From the NCBI GenBank assembly GCA_029558315.1, contig JAKQFQ010000334.1, positions 1-64,000 of the forward strand: a DNA stretch of 64,000 nt. Direction: 5' to 3'. The notes under the pieces were generated by a model. The model was not told the origin of the DNA. It searched no databases and worked only from the letters and a program-made list of their open reading frames with translations. Numbering within the stretch: the first letter of the stretch is position 1; the number at the start of each line of letters is the position of its first letter. The translations under genes and the position numbers were made by a program. This DNA is from Bacillota bacterium. Lineage in GTDB: Bacteria > Bacillota > Clostridia > Lachnospirales > Lachnospiraceae. Positions 7,661 through 17,436 of the stretch are shown here, one piece after another.

Positions 7661-10594
7661 ATGACCGACAAAAAATATGATGCATTTATCAGCTATCGTC
7701 ATAGTGAACTGGATCGATTTGTAGCTGAAAAGATTCAGCGAGAGCTGGAAAATTATAAATTGCCCAGAGCTGTGAAACGAAATTCCGAAGGAAATGGAAA
7801 GAAGAAGATTGAGAGAGTCTTTCGTGATAAGGATGAACTGCCTTTGGCAAGCAACCTTTCTGATCCGATTAATAAAGCATTACAAAATTCGGAATTCCTG
7901 ATTGTCATTTGCACGCCAAGACTGCCACAGTCTGTATGGTGCAAGCTGGAGATAGACAGTTTTATTGCGATGCATGGAAGGGATCATGTACTGGCAATAC
8001 TGGCTGAGGGGGAACCGGAAGATTCATTTCCGGAGCAACTCCTTCATGAGGAACGACAGGTTGTGCTTCCGGATGGAAGCGTCAAGACAGAACAGCTTCA
8101 ATTAGAGCCATTGGCCGCTGATGTTCGTGGTAAAAATAGAACCGAGGTTATGAAAAATATTCGGGCTGAAAGTCTGAGATTGCTGTCTGTGATGTTTGAT
8201 GTCAGCTATTCGGATTTGCGACAGAGACATCGGGAAGAAAAACTGAAAAAAATAATTGGTATTACAACCTTTGCGGCTGTTGTGTGTCTGGCTTTTGGGG
8301 CTGTCAGCTGGATGATGGTAATGATGATTCAGAAACAGGCAGAATTGCTTGAGACACAGAAGATGGAATTGCAGGAAAGTAATGCACAGATTCAGGAACA
8401 ATATTGGATGTCGATGTCGCAAAATGAAGCACAGGTAGCGGAGAATGCCATGAGTCTGGCAGATGTAGGAAGGCGTAGGGAAGCTGCTGAAATGTTGCTG
8501 GACGTTATGCCTAAAAGCTCACAGGATTCAGAAATTCCATTTGTACCACAGGCCAACAGAGCATTAACCAATATTCTTGGTATTTATGATACCGGATATT
8601 TTCTTCAGCCGACCAATGTGTTTGAGTGTTCCACTACGGTATCCTATATGACAACTGACTCAAGCGGTCAATTCTTATTGGCAGGGGATGAAGCAGGTGA
8701 ATTATATCTTTATAATGTTAAAGAGGATAAGCTGCTGTATCAGGCTTCTACGCAAATAAACTATCTTTCGGAAAAATATATGGGATTTATTGATGAAGAA
8801 AGGCTATATTACACGACAGAGAATACTTTTGTAATCTATGATTTTGTGAATGAAACGGAAGTCCTTAATGTTTCACTTCAATACTCTGGTGTAAACTATG
8901 AGGTTTCCTGTTGCACAGATTATATTGCATTGTTTTCATTCGCTGATATAGCGGTTTATCAACTGGATACAATGAAAGAAGTATATCAAATTGATAAAAC
9001 GTCTATGGATGCAATGGCGACTGATTACATTGCAAATGCTTCTGTTAATATTGATGGAGCAATGCTGTCCGGTGATACGAATTATTTTGTCTATTATGAA
9101 TCTGAATATTCATCCACGCAGGATGTTCTTCCCGAGTATACATTTTATGTTTTGGATACTTCAACCTGGGAGGAACTCTGTACAACCCAGATAACGACAA
9201 GCTTCATTGACCAAATAAGAGTTTATGATGGCAAATTGATCATCAGTACATTTAACTCATTGGACTCGGAAGAAAGTAAAATTATTCAGTGCATAGACGT
9301 CAATACCGGAGAACTATGCTGGGAAAATCGAAATCTCACAGTTTATACAGACCATATGTATCATTGCACTGCATGGGGGAGCGATACTATTTTGATTGAA
9401 GCAGGGCGGCAGTTAATTATACTTGATTCTCTGACCGGAGAAACCATTGCAAGTAATGTTTTTCAAGATGATATCATGCAAATTGGTGCATTGGAGTCAA
9501 AGGGATTCTTTAAGATATGGTGTGGAGATGGTACTTATATAATCTGGAATTCGTCGCAATTGGATACAACATCATTCTCATTGCTTTCCATTAACTGTAG
9601 CGGAGAGATTATCCAAATAGTGCAGGGAGACGGCGCATATTTTGTAAGTCTGACGAATAATAAGGAAATTATTTATTATACATACAGTATGGGAGAGAAT
9701 GTAGAACAGATTACGGATACTAATTATGAAGAGGTGAGAGTATCTCCTGATGGTAAGTTCTGGGCTGGATTTGATACGGATACTTGTAATATTGATATTT
9801 TCGATGGAAGCAACAATGAAAAGTTATACAGTTACTTTTGGGAGGGGGATTATATAACACCGACATTTTGTTTTGTTAAAGACAGTTCTTACCTGGCGAT
9901 GGCGATGGCTGATGATGAGGTAACTATGGTTTTGTTTAATTTAGAGGATGGTACGACGACAGAATTCAACTGTGAGGAGTTGGTATATGCACATAGTGTT
10001 ACCTTTTCCTGCGATGGTACACAGATAATCGCAAGCAAAATAGAAGGCATCTTTTATGTGGATGTATTAACGGGAACAGTAAGTACGATTCCAGGTGATT
10101 TACTGCCTGAAAACTTTTATGACTACGATACTGTGTACAGTAGGGATCTGGAACATATAGCTTATCTGAATGCGGAGAAGGAAAGCATTGAAGTATTTAA
10201 TCTATCAACATATGAGATGGAAATGGAGATTACAATTGACACAAATAATGTCAACAATATACTTTTTTGCGATAACACAGATCATCTGCTGGTCGAGTAT
10301 AAAGATTCTACAAATGAGATATACAGTATTACAGCAGGAGAGTTGTGTATGCGTCTGGATGATGGAATATCAGAAACGGAAGAGATGTTCTATTTAGAGG
10401 AAAAAGATGAGTACTATATCAGATCTGACTTTAGAACGATTGTATTGAATGGAGCTTTCTCAATCTTAGAGGATATTTACACATTTCAAGCATATTTACC
10501 TAACCAGAATGCTTATCTGTTATCCGGCTCGGCTACTTATATTGTACCCAAGTATAATTATGATGATTTGATAGAAGCAGCAGAAAATTTCTAA
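7661..10594 (+). CDS. TIR-domain protein with TM segment, coiled coil and C-terminal beta-propeller-like (WD40-type) region
   Basis: 977 aa; TIR start KYDAFISYRHSELDRFVAEKIQREL; SVWCKLEID (WCxxE); TM KIIGITTFAAVVCLAFGAVSWMMVMMI; pre-propeller element EAAEMLLDVMPKSS...QANRALTNILGIYD; then repeated beta blades. Confidence 0.85.
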   Translation: MTDKKYDAFISYRHSELDRFVAEKIQRELENYKLPRAVKRNSEGNGKKKIERVFRDKDELPLASNLSDPINKALQNSEFLIVICTPRLPQSVWCKLEIDSFIAMHGRDHVLAILAEGEPEDSFPEQLLHEERQVVLPDGSVKTEQLQLEPLAADVRGKNRTEVMKNIRAESLRLLSVMFDVSYSDLRQRHREEKLKKIIGITTFAAVVCLAFGAVSWMMVMMIQKQAELLETQKMELQESNAQIQEQYWMSMSQNEAQVAENAMSLADVGRRREAAEMLLDVMPKSSQDSEIPFVPQANRALTNILGIYDTGYFLQPTNVFECSTTVSYMTTDSSGQFLLAGDEAGELYLYNVKEDKLLYQASTQINYLSEKYMGFIDEERLYYTTENTFVIYDFVNETEVLNVSLQYSGVNYEVSCCTDYIALFSFADIAVYQLDTMKEVYQIDKTSMDAMATDYIANASVNIDGAMLSGDTNYFVYYESEYSSTQDVLPEYTFYVLDTSTWEELCTTQITTSFIDQIRVYDGKLIISTFNSLDSEESKIIQCIDVNTGELCWENRNLTVYTDHMYHCTAWGSDTILIEAGRQLIILDSLTGETIASNVFQDDIMQIGALESKGFFKIWCGDGTYIIWNSSQLDTTSFSLLSINCSGEIIQIVQGDGAYFVSLTNNKEIIYYTYSMGENVEQITDTNYEEVRVSPDGKFWAGFDTDTCNIDIFDGSNNEKLYSYFWEGDYITPTFCFVKDSSYLAMAMADDEVTMVLFNLEDGTTTEFNCEELVYAHSVTFSCDGTQIIASKIEGIFYVDVLTGTVSTIPGDLLPENFYDYDTVYSRDLEHIAYLNAEKESIEVFNLSTYEMEMEITIDTNNVNNILFCDNTDHLLVEYKDSTNEIYSITAGELCMRLDDGISETEEMFYLEEKDEYYIRSDFRTIVLNGAFSILEDIYTFQAYLPNQNAYLLSGSATYIVPKYNYDDLIEAAENF

Positions 10595-10602
10595 ACAGCA
10601 AT

Positions 10603-10634
10603 AAAAAAGCTTCCATAGCGATGGAAGCTTTTTT
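10603..10634. terminator. Bidirectional intrinsic terminator
   Basis: aaaaaagcttccat-agcg-atggaagctttttt, perfect 14-bp arms between two convergent genes. Confidence 0.95.
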
Positions 10635-10662
10635 CGTAACAGGAAACTACTCATATGATTCA

Positions 10663-11826
10663 TTAGTTAATAGTTACATTTTCTTCAAGATAGTTGATGA
10701 CCTTGTCTGTGAGTGCAGCCTGTGCCAGATAGTTATATCCGTACTGTGTAATTAATTCCTGATAAGAAGCATCATCGCATCCCTGTGCAGTAAAGTAGGC
10801 TTTGACTTCTTCTTCAGTATTTGTCAGACCGGCTGTTTCATAAATGTATTGGATTGCAAGGAAATACTCTACATCATGTTTGGCTGTCTCGGTACAGAAG
10901 GTTAGATATTCTGCTTCAGTGGGATAACCATACATTTCATAGGTGTTATTGTATATTGTAATTCCATATTGCTGATTAAAGGAATTCATCTGTTGTTCAT
11001 TCTGATAATCATAAAGTTTGACTGCATTATCCAAATAAGCTTGAGGATATTGAGATATTACACTGTTGCTGGAAAGAGAGGTCTTGATTGCACGCTCAAG
11101 ATTACTGTCATAGTAGGATTGTGTAAGGTAATCTTTATATCCGTCAGCAGTAGAGGCAACATCCGAATAATAAGTTTGTACAAAGGAATCATTAAATTCC
11201 GGAACAACATAAATACCATGGAAAGTAATGTCATAATCGACAGTCAAGCCAGCCAGCTTAGGATCAACAAAGTCGGCTGGGAAAGTTACCGTAGTACTAA
11301 ACTGATCGCCGGCACTGTGTCCGGTAAGAACGGTATCGAATTCCGGAGTCCAGGAAGCCTGCCCAATTATAAAATCTGCACCGCCATCTGATTCAGTGAT
11401 TGCATTTAGGGATGCACCACTTACTGTTGCGGTATAGTAGATATTCACCTTATCGCCCACTTTACTAACTAAAGCACTGTTGTCTGAAATGGTAGCATAG
11501 GATTCACAAACACTCACGATGTCTGATGTTAATTGATCTTCAGTTGGCAGCAAATCTGCTTTGTTAAAGGAAATGCTTTGATAATCAACCTGAATATAAT
11601 CATTAATATCAATTCCTGCAATGGTTCCCTCTTTGGTTAATCCACGACTAAAGTCGATTTTGGAATTCTGATAAACAATCACAAGAACAATGATTGAAGC
11701 AACAATCACAAGCGGGATTAGAATTGCCCACATTGTTGCCATTGCACGTTTCTTTTTTTGTGTTTTTCTGGCATTTTCCATATCCAAACGTTTTTGCTTG
11801 GATTTACTGATTTCATTCTGACTCAT
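10663..11826 (-). CDS. Membrane-anchored trigger-factor-like FKBP-type peptidyl-prolyl isomerase
   Basis: Start MSQNEISKSK preceded by AGAGGAGG; TM AMATMWAILIPLVIVASIIVLVIVY; FKBP-like segment (VGDKVNIYYTATVSG ... ADFIIGQASWTPEFDTVLTGHSAGDQFSTTVTFPADF); trigger-factor-like helical C-terminus. Confidence 0.75.
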   Translation of the reverse strand: MSQNEISKSKQKRLDMENARKTQKKKRAMATMWAILIPLVIVASIIVLVIVYQNSKIDFSRGLTKEGTIAGIDINDYIQVDYQSISFNKADLLPTEDQLTSDIVSVCESYATISDNSALVSKVGDKVNIYYTATVSGASLNAITESDGGADFIIGQASWTPEFDTVLTGHSAGDQFSTTVTFPADFVDPKLAGLTVDYDITFHGIYVVPEFNDSFVQTYYSDVASTADGYKDYLTQSYYDSNLERAIKTSLSSNSVISQYPQAYLDNAVKLYDYQNEQQMNSFNQQYGITIYNNTYEMYGYPTEAEYLTFCTETAKHDVEYFLAIQYIYETAGLTNTEEEVKAYFTAQGCDDASYQELITQYGYNYLAQAALTDKVINYLEENVTIN

Positions 11827-11969
11827 AATTTCCTCCTCTGATGCATTTTGACCTTTCAAAAGTCCAATGTACAGTATATCATATTTCAAAAATTAATAAA
11901 GAGTTTCCATTGGAAATGATGTATAATGGGAAAGAAAGATAAGAGAAAGGAATTACGGGGTGCCGTACA

Positions 11970-13751
11970 ATGGAACAGTGGATCTTAATGCGAAAAGGTG
12001 CTGATTATCAGGCTCTTTCGGAAGAATTTGGTATATTGCCGGTAACAGCCAGGGTAATTCGGAACCGAGGTATGATAACCAGTCAGGATTTTGATGAATA
12101 TCTTCATGGAACAATTGCCTGTTTTGGACAAGCCAGGGATATGAAAGATATGGAATTGGCTTGTGATATATTAAGAGAAAAAATAGAGCAACATAAGAAG
12201 ATAAGGATTATTGGGGACTATGATATTGACGGTGTGTGTGCAACCACTATTTTATGGAAAGGATTACAGAGTGCCGGAGCCTGTGTCGATGCAGTAATTC
12301 CGCATCGGGTGAAGGATGGTTATGGTTTAAACAAAGAAATGATTGAGCGAGCCAATATAGACGGAATTGATACCATCCTGACCTGTGATAATGGAATTGC
12401 AGCAAGAGAAGAGATTGCCTATGCCAAGATGCTTGGAATGACCGTAATTATTACAGATCATCACGAAGTCCCATATGAGGATGTGCAGGGAGAACGCCAT
12501 TACCTTATTCCTGAAGCTGACGCAGTTGTTGATCCGAAACAGGAAGCTTGTGGATATTCCTTTAAAGGGATTTGTGGTGCTTTTGTTGCATATAAACTGA
12601 TAGAATGCTTTTTTGCGCTTAATGCAGCTTTGGTTACCGATGCTTTGGTAATGGACGCCCTTTGGGATGAGTTGCTCCAACTGGCAGCCTTTGCAACTGT
12701 TGGAGATATTATGGAGTTAAAAGGGGAGAATCGTGCATTAGTAAAAGAGGGACTGAGTCGGATGCGGAATGCGAAGTCACATGGCATAAAAGCATTGCTT
12801 AGTGTGCTGGGACTGACGGGAACCTGCCTTTCCACCTATCATTTAGGCTACCTTTTAGGACCCTGTATCAATGCAACCGGAAGAATTGACACAGCAGAGC
12901 GTGCACTGGAATTACTGATGTCACAGGATGATGTAACGGCAATGCAGCTGGCTTCTGAATTAAAGGCAATGAATGACAGCAGAAAAGCATTTACCGAAAA
13001 GGGAACTGAAGAAGCGGTAGCACAGATTACGAGAGGAGAGCATAAAGACAGTAAGGTATTGGTTATCTATCTAAAGGATTGCCATGAAAGTATTGCCGGA
13101 ATTGTTGCGGGGAGAATTCGAGAACGATATGGAAGACCAACGCTGGTGATTACAGATGCAGAGGATGGGCTGAAAGGATCAGGAAGATCGATTGAGACAT
13201 ATCATATGTATGATGCATTGGCCGCAGTAGGCGATATTTTCACCAAATTTGGTGGACATGCACAGGCGGCTGGCTTTTCGCTGCCAAGAGAGCGGCTGGA
13301 AGAACTGAGAAAGCGACTGAATGAAAACTGCAGCTTGACGCAGGAAGATTTCAGGGGAAAGATTTATATCGATGTGGATCTTCCGCTTTCTTATGTTGAT
13401 ACAAGATTACTGGACGAATTGACACTGATGGAACCATTTGGTAATGGAAATGAAAAACCGATGTTTGCAAGAAAAGGTCTTATATTAACAGAGGGAAAAC
13501 TCTTAGGAGCTGAGGGCAAGGTTGGAAAGTACAAGGTATGTGAGACTGATGGGGCGGTGTATGAACTGACGATGTTTTATAGAAATCAGGAGTTCCTGCA
13601 ATTCCTTAGAGAGCAGCATGGTGCGGATGCGGTGGATGGAATTCTTGGCAAAAGAGGGGGAAGAATTCCGATTTCGATTGCATATTACCCACAGTGGAAC
13701 GAATATCAGGGAAGAAAGAGTATACAGATTGTAATTGCAGATTATTGCTAG
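11970..13751 (+). CDS. recJ: Single-stranded-DNA-specific exonuclease RecJ
   Basis: 593 aa; DHH motifs IRIIGDYDIDGVCATTIL, VIITDHHEVP; DHHA1 FTKFGGHAQAAGFSL. Confidence 0.95.
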   Translation: MEQWILMRKGADYQALSEEFGILPVTARVIRNRGMITSQDFDEYLHGTIACFGQARDMKDMELACDILREKIEQHKKIRIIGDYDIDGVCATTILWKGLQSAGACVDAVIPHRVKDGYGLNKEMIERANIDGIDTILTCDNGIAAREEIAYAKMLGMTVIITDHHEVPYEDVQGERHYLIPEADAVVDPKQEACGYSFKGICGAFVAYKLIECFFALNAALVTDALVMDALWDELLQLAAFATVGDIMELKGENRALVKEGLSRMRNAKSHGIKALLSVLGLTGTCLSTYHLGYLLGPCINATGRIDTAERALELLMSQDDVTAMQLASELKAMNDSRKAFTEKGTEEAVAQITRGEHKDSKVLVIYLKDCHESIAGIVAGRIRERYGRPTLVITDAEDGLKGSGRSIETYHMYDALAAVGDIFTKFGGHAQAAGFSLPRERLEELRKRLNENCSLTQEDFRGKIYIDVDLPLSYVDTRLLDELTLMEPFGNGNEKPMFARKGLILTEGKLLGAEGKVGKYKVCETDGAVYELTMFYRNQEFLQFLREQHGADAVDGILGKRGGRIPISIAYYPQWNEYQGRKSIQIVIADYC

Positions 13752-13762
13752 AGAGGTAAAAG

Positions 13763-14812
13763 ATGGAAACAAAACGTTTTAATTATATTGATATGTTAAA
13801 AGGAGTCGGCATTATATGTGTTGTAGCCGGACATTCAACAATGCTTCCGGTGGCATTACAGCAGTGGGTAGAGTCTTTTCATATGGCTTTATTCTTTGTT
13901 GCAGCAGGCGCTTTGATTGGGCAACAGAAGAGCTATACCAAAACGAGTGAAACAGTAATTAAGGCTAGAAGCAGGTCAATTCTGATTCCTTTTTTCTGGT
14001 TTAGTCTGATTGCGATGCTGTGGGATACTGTTGGACTCTACCTGGATCCGCAACAGTATAATGTGAGCGGATTAAAAGAAAAAATATGGGATTCCTGTAC
14101 ATTTTATGGTGTTTCGGTTCTTTGGTTTTTACCGGCCTTTTTTGTGGCAGTTACCGGATATCAGATCATGCGCAGATATGTTAAACTGTGGATTACAACG
14201 ATTATTGTAATTGGATTGGCAGTGCTGGTATGTCTATGTGATTCCATTCCTGATTATATATTGGGAATGGATAAGAGTCCACTTGTCTTTTTCCTGCAGG
14301 TTGCATTTGTATTCTGGCGTGGTGTGATCGGTATGTTGTTCTGTGCAGTTGGCGAGATTGCTGCATGGGGCGTTGAAAGATTACGTGAACACAGAATGAT
14401 CAAGCTTTTGCTGGGAATAGTGCTCCTGGCAGGCGGAACCTTCCTTGCAATGAAGAATGGAATGGTCTCGTTTCGTTATCTGATCGTTGGCAATATGGCA
14501 TTGTTCTTCCTGATCGGAAGTGCAATATCTATTGGATTTTTGTTCCTATGCGAATGGATTGGAGAGTTTAGACCGATGGAATATCTTGGGAGATACTCCA
14601 TGGTTATATTCCTTACCCATCTGGATCTTCGGGTAATGAATATTGCAATTAAATGTTCGGATAAAGTATTTGCCCTAACAGATAATAATTTCGCAAAATA
14701 TATCACAGTAGGAATTGTGCTGATTTTATTAGAACTGGTGATTGTTAATGTGATGGATCGTTATTTTGGATTTTTGTTAGGTAAGAAGCGAAGAGAGAGG
14801 AAGGAAATATAA
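13763..14812 (+). CDS. Acyltransferase family 3-type integral membrane protein
   Basis: 349 aa; RFNYIDMLKGVGIICVVAGHSTMLP N-terminus, multiple TMs. Confidence 0.8.
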   Translation: METKRFNYIDMLKGVGIICVVAGHSTMLPVALQQWVESFHMALFFVAAGALIGQQKSYTKTSETVIKARSRSILIPFFWFSLIAMLWDTVGLYLDPQQYNVSGLKEKIWDSCTFYGVSVLWFLPAFFVAVTGYQIMRRYVKLWITTIIVIGLAVLVCLCDSIPDYILGMDKSPLVFFLQVAFVFWRGVIGMLFCAVGEIAAWGVERLREHRMIKLLLGIVLLAGGTFLAMKNGMVSFRYLIVGNMALFFLIGSAISIGFLFLCEWIGEFRPMEYLGRYSMVIFLTHLDLRVMNIAIKCSDKVFALTDNNFAKYITVGIVLILLELVIVNVMDRYFGFLLGKKRRERKEI

Positions 14813-15739
14813 ATGATTGTAACAGTAACACTGAATCCGGCGCTGGATAAGACGGTAGGCATCGATACCTTAATTCCCGGGCATGTAAATCGGTTGAATA
14901 GTGTGGCGGAATTTGCCGGAGGAAAAGGCATTAACGTTACAAGAGTATTGGCCCAGTATGGGAAGAATGTAATGGCAATGGGGTTCCTTGGCGGATATGC
15001 CGGTAAATTTATCAAAAAGGAAGTGGAGCGTTGTGGCGCCGTCTGCAATTTTACAACAATTGCAGGAACAACAAGGACGAATACCAATATCCTTGGAAAA
15101 GATGGATATGTAACAGAACTGTTAGAACCAGGACCGGTAATTACTGCGAGAGAACAACAGAGTTTTCTGGAAGCGTATACGCAGATGGCTTCTGATGCCG
15201 AGGTGATTCTGCTATCCGGCAGTCTTCCGGTTGGCGTAGATGAGGGCTTTTACGGAGAATTGATTCGGATTGCCAATATTAAGAACCGGAAGGTAATTCT
15301 GGATACCAGTAAAGAGGCTTTATGTGCAAGTGTGAAATGGTTGCCTTATATGATTAAGCCGAATGTAAAAGAATTGGAATTCCTGATGGGAAGAAAGCTG
15401 GATGGCATCGAAAAGATTACTGAGGCAGCAAAGGAATGCTGTCAGAAGGGAATTGCCAAGGTGGTAGTCTCGATGGGAGATAAGGGACTGCTGTATGTGG
15501 ATGCGAAGTGCAAGATTCATGCTACAGCACCTAAACAAAAGGCGGTCAATACCGTTGGATGTGGAGATTCACTTGTTGCGGCTATGGCGATGTCAATGGT
15601 GGAGAATGAGGAAACAGTCTCTTCCCTGAAAAGGGCAGCAGCTATTTCTGCGGCAAATGCGACAACACTAGAAAATGGAGTAGTTCCTCAGGTTTTAGCA
15701 GAACAATTGATGGAGAAGGTCAGAATTAGAGCTGTATAA
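14813..15739 (+). CDS. 1-phosphofructokinase / PfkB-family hexose kinase
   Basis: 308 aa; VTLNPALDKTV, GGKGINVTRVL, NTVGCGDSLVAAMAM. Confidence 0.9.
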   Translation: MIVTVTLNPALDKTVGIDTLIPGHVNRLNSVAEFAGGKGINVTRVLAQYGKNVMAMGFLGGYAGKFIKKEVERCGAVCNFTTIAGTTRTNTNILGKDGYVTELLEPGPVITAREQQSFLEAYTQMASDAEVILLSGSLPVGVDEGFYGELIRIANIKNRKVILDTSKEALCASVKWLPYMIKPNVKELEFLMGRKLDGIEKITEAAKECCQKGIAKVVVSMGDKGLLYVDAKCKIHATAPKQKAVNTVGCGDSLVAAMAMSMVENEETVSSLKRAAAISAANATTLENGVVPQVLAEQLMEKVRIRAV

Positions 15740-15747
15740 ATAGAAAA

Positions 15748-15774
15748 CCACCGTTGCGGCGGTGGCTTTCTTTA
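15748..15774 (+). terminator. Terminator after the PfkB kinase gene
   Basis: ccaccg-ttgcgg-cggtgg followed by ctttcttta. Confidence 0.75.
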
Positions 15775-15901
15775 TGAGGGGGGGGGAGATAGTAAGCGTT
15801 GCATCTATCCAAATAAAAGAATAAAGAATAGATGTGTACAATTTGTGAGAGAAAAGTGAATAATTATTGGATGATGAAAATGCAGGTGTGGACAGGCTTT
15901 C

Positions 15902-15930
15902 TTGTCAATTAAGGGAAAAAGGTATAGAAT
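15902..15930 (+). promoter_or_regulatory. Candidate sigma-A promoter for murE
   Basis: TTGTCA - 17 bp - TAGAAT, 30 bp upstream of the murE ATG. Confidence 0.5.
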
Positions 15931-15960
15931 ATACTATATTGCGCACTTGGAGGTAGTAAA

Positions 15961-17436
15961 ATGGCAATCCTAAAGAATTTGGTAGAACAGCTGGATTATG
16001 AATGTTTACAGGGGGATCTCGAAATCCTGATTACATCTGTCGTATATGATTCCAGAGAAATCACAAAGGGATGTCTGTTTATCTGTATTAAAGGCACAAA
16101 ATTTGATGGACATAGTTGTATTCCGGAAGCAATAGAAAAAGAGGCGGCAGCAATTCTTTTGATGGACGATGCTGCAGTACCTGCGAATGACCTGGTGGTT
16201 CTTAAAGTCAAAGACAGCAGAGAAGCACTCGGATATGTATCTGCGGCTTTTTTTGGTCATCCGGCCGCTAAATTAAAAACAATCGGCATCACCGGAACAA
16301 AGGGAAAAACAACCACAACATATATGGTAAAATCCATTCTTGAGAATGCCGGATACCATGTTGGGCTGGTAGGAACGATAGAGATTATGACAGGGAAAAG
16401 AACGATACCGGCGAAGAATACAACCCCGGAATCGTATCTTGTGCAGGAATATTTTGCGGAAATGGTAGAAGCCGGTTGTGAAGTTGTAGTGATGGAGGTG
16501 TCTTCACAAGGGTTGATGATGCATCGGACGGCTGGTTTTACCTTCGATTACGGAATCTTTACCAATATTGAACCGGATCATATCGGACCCAATGAACATA
16601 AGGATTTTGCAGATTATCTCTCGTGTAAAGGCCGCCTGTTTCGTCAATGCAGAGTTGGAATTGTAAATGGTGACGATACACATGTTAAGTGTGTTGTTGA
16701 TGGACACACTTGTGAACTGGAAACATTTGGATTTGACAGTGACAACGATCTTGTGGCATCCAATCCGCAATTGATCAATGGCGGTAGTTATCTTGGTGTT
16801 TCCTTTAAGGTAAGTGGTTTGCAAAATCTTGAGGTAGAGGCTGATTTTCCGGGGAGATTCAGTGTCTATAATGCATTAACTGCAATTGCGATTTGCAGAC
16901 ATTTTCAGGTTTCTCAGGAGGGAATCCGGAGTGCATTAAAGTCGGCCAGGGTTAAGGGAAGAATTGAGATGGTACCGGTATCAGATGATTATACTTTGAT
17001 GATTGACTATGCACATAATGCAATGGCATTGGAGAGTTTATTAACAACGTTACTGGAGTATCATCCCAAGAGGCTGGTGTGTCTGTTTGGGTGTGGCGGT
17101 AACCGTTCCAAAATAAGACGTTATGAGATGGGAGAAGTATCCGGCAAACTTGCAGATCTTACGATTATCACATCGGATAATCCGAGAACAGAAGAACCGT
17201 TGGATATTATTCGTGATATTGTGAGTGGAATTCAGAAGACGAACGGCAATTTCGTACAGATTCCGGATCGAAAGGAAGCAATTGCCTATGCCATTGAAAA
17301 TGGTAAAAAAGGAGATATTATCGTACTGGCTGGAAAAGGACATGAGGATTACCAGGAGATTAATGGTGTGAAGTATCCAATGGACGAACGTGTGCTAATT
17401 CAGGAAATCCTGAAAGAAATGAAGGAATCAGTGTAA
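15961..17436 (+). CDS. murE: UDP-N-acetylmuramoyl-tripeptide synthetase (meso-DAP type)
   Basis: 491 aa; GITGTKGKTTTTYMV; DNPR motif (SDNPRTEEP) typical of DAP-adding MurE. Confidence 0.93.
   Translation: MAILKNLVEQLDYECLQGDLEILITSVVYDSREITKGCLFICIKGTKFDGHSCIPEAIEKEAAAILLMDDAAVPANDLVVLKVKDSREALGYVSAAFFGHPAAKLKTIGITGTKGKTTTTYMVKSILENAGYHVGLVGTIEIMTGKRTIPAKNTTPESYLVQEYFAEMVEAGCEVVVMEVSSQGLMMHRTAGFTFDYGIFTNIEPDHIGPNEHKDFADYLSCKGRLFRQCRVGIVNGDDTHVKCVVDGHTCELETFGFDSDNDLVASNPQLINGGSYLGVSFKVSGLQNLEVEADFPGRFSVYNALTAIAICRHFQVSQEGIRSALKSARVKGRIEMVPVSDDYTLMIDYAHNAMALESLLTTLLEYHPKRLVCLFGCGGNRSKIRRYEMGEVSGKLADLTIITSDNPRTEEPLDIIRDIVSGIQKTNGNFVQIPDRKEAIAYAIENGKKGDIIVLAGKGHEDYQEINGVKYPMDERVLIQEILKEMKESV

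Noticed and set aside
7661-10594. Multi-gene antiphage island around the TIR gene
   Set aside because: Flanking genes are GH25 and a foldase; no partner effector, integrase or restriction genes. Treated as a single-gene candidate only.
15778-15786. G9 homopolymer after the PfkB kinase terminator
   Set aside because: Intergenic, ~180 bp before murE, with no evident effect on a reading frame; noted only as a possible sequencing-prone tract.
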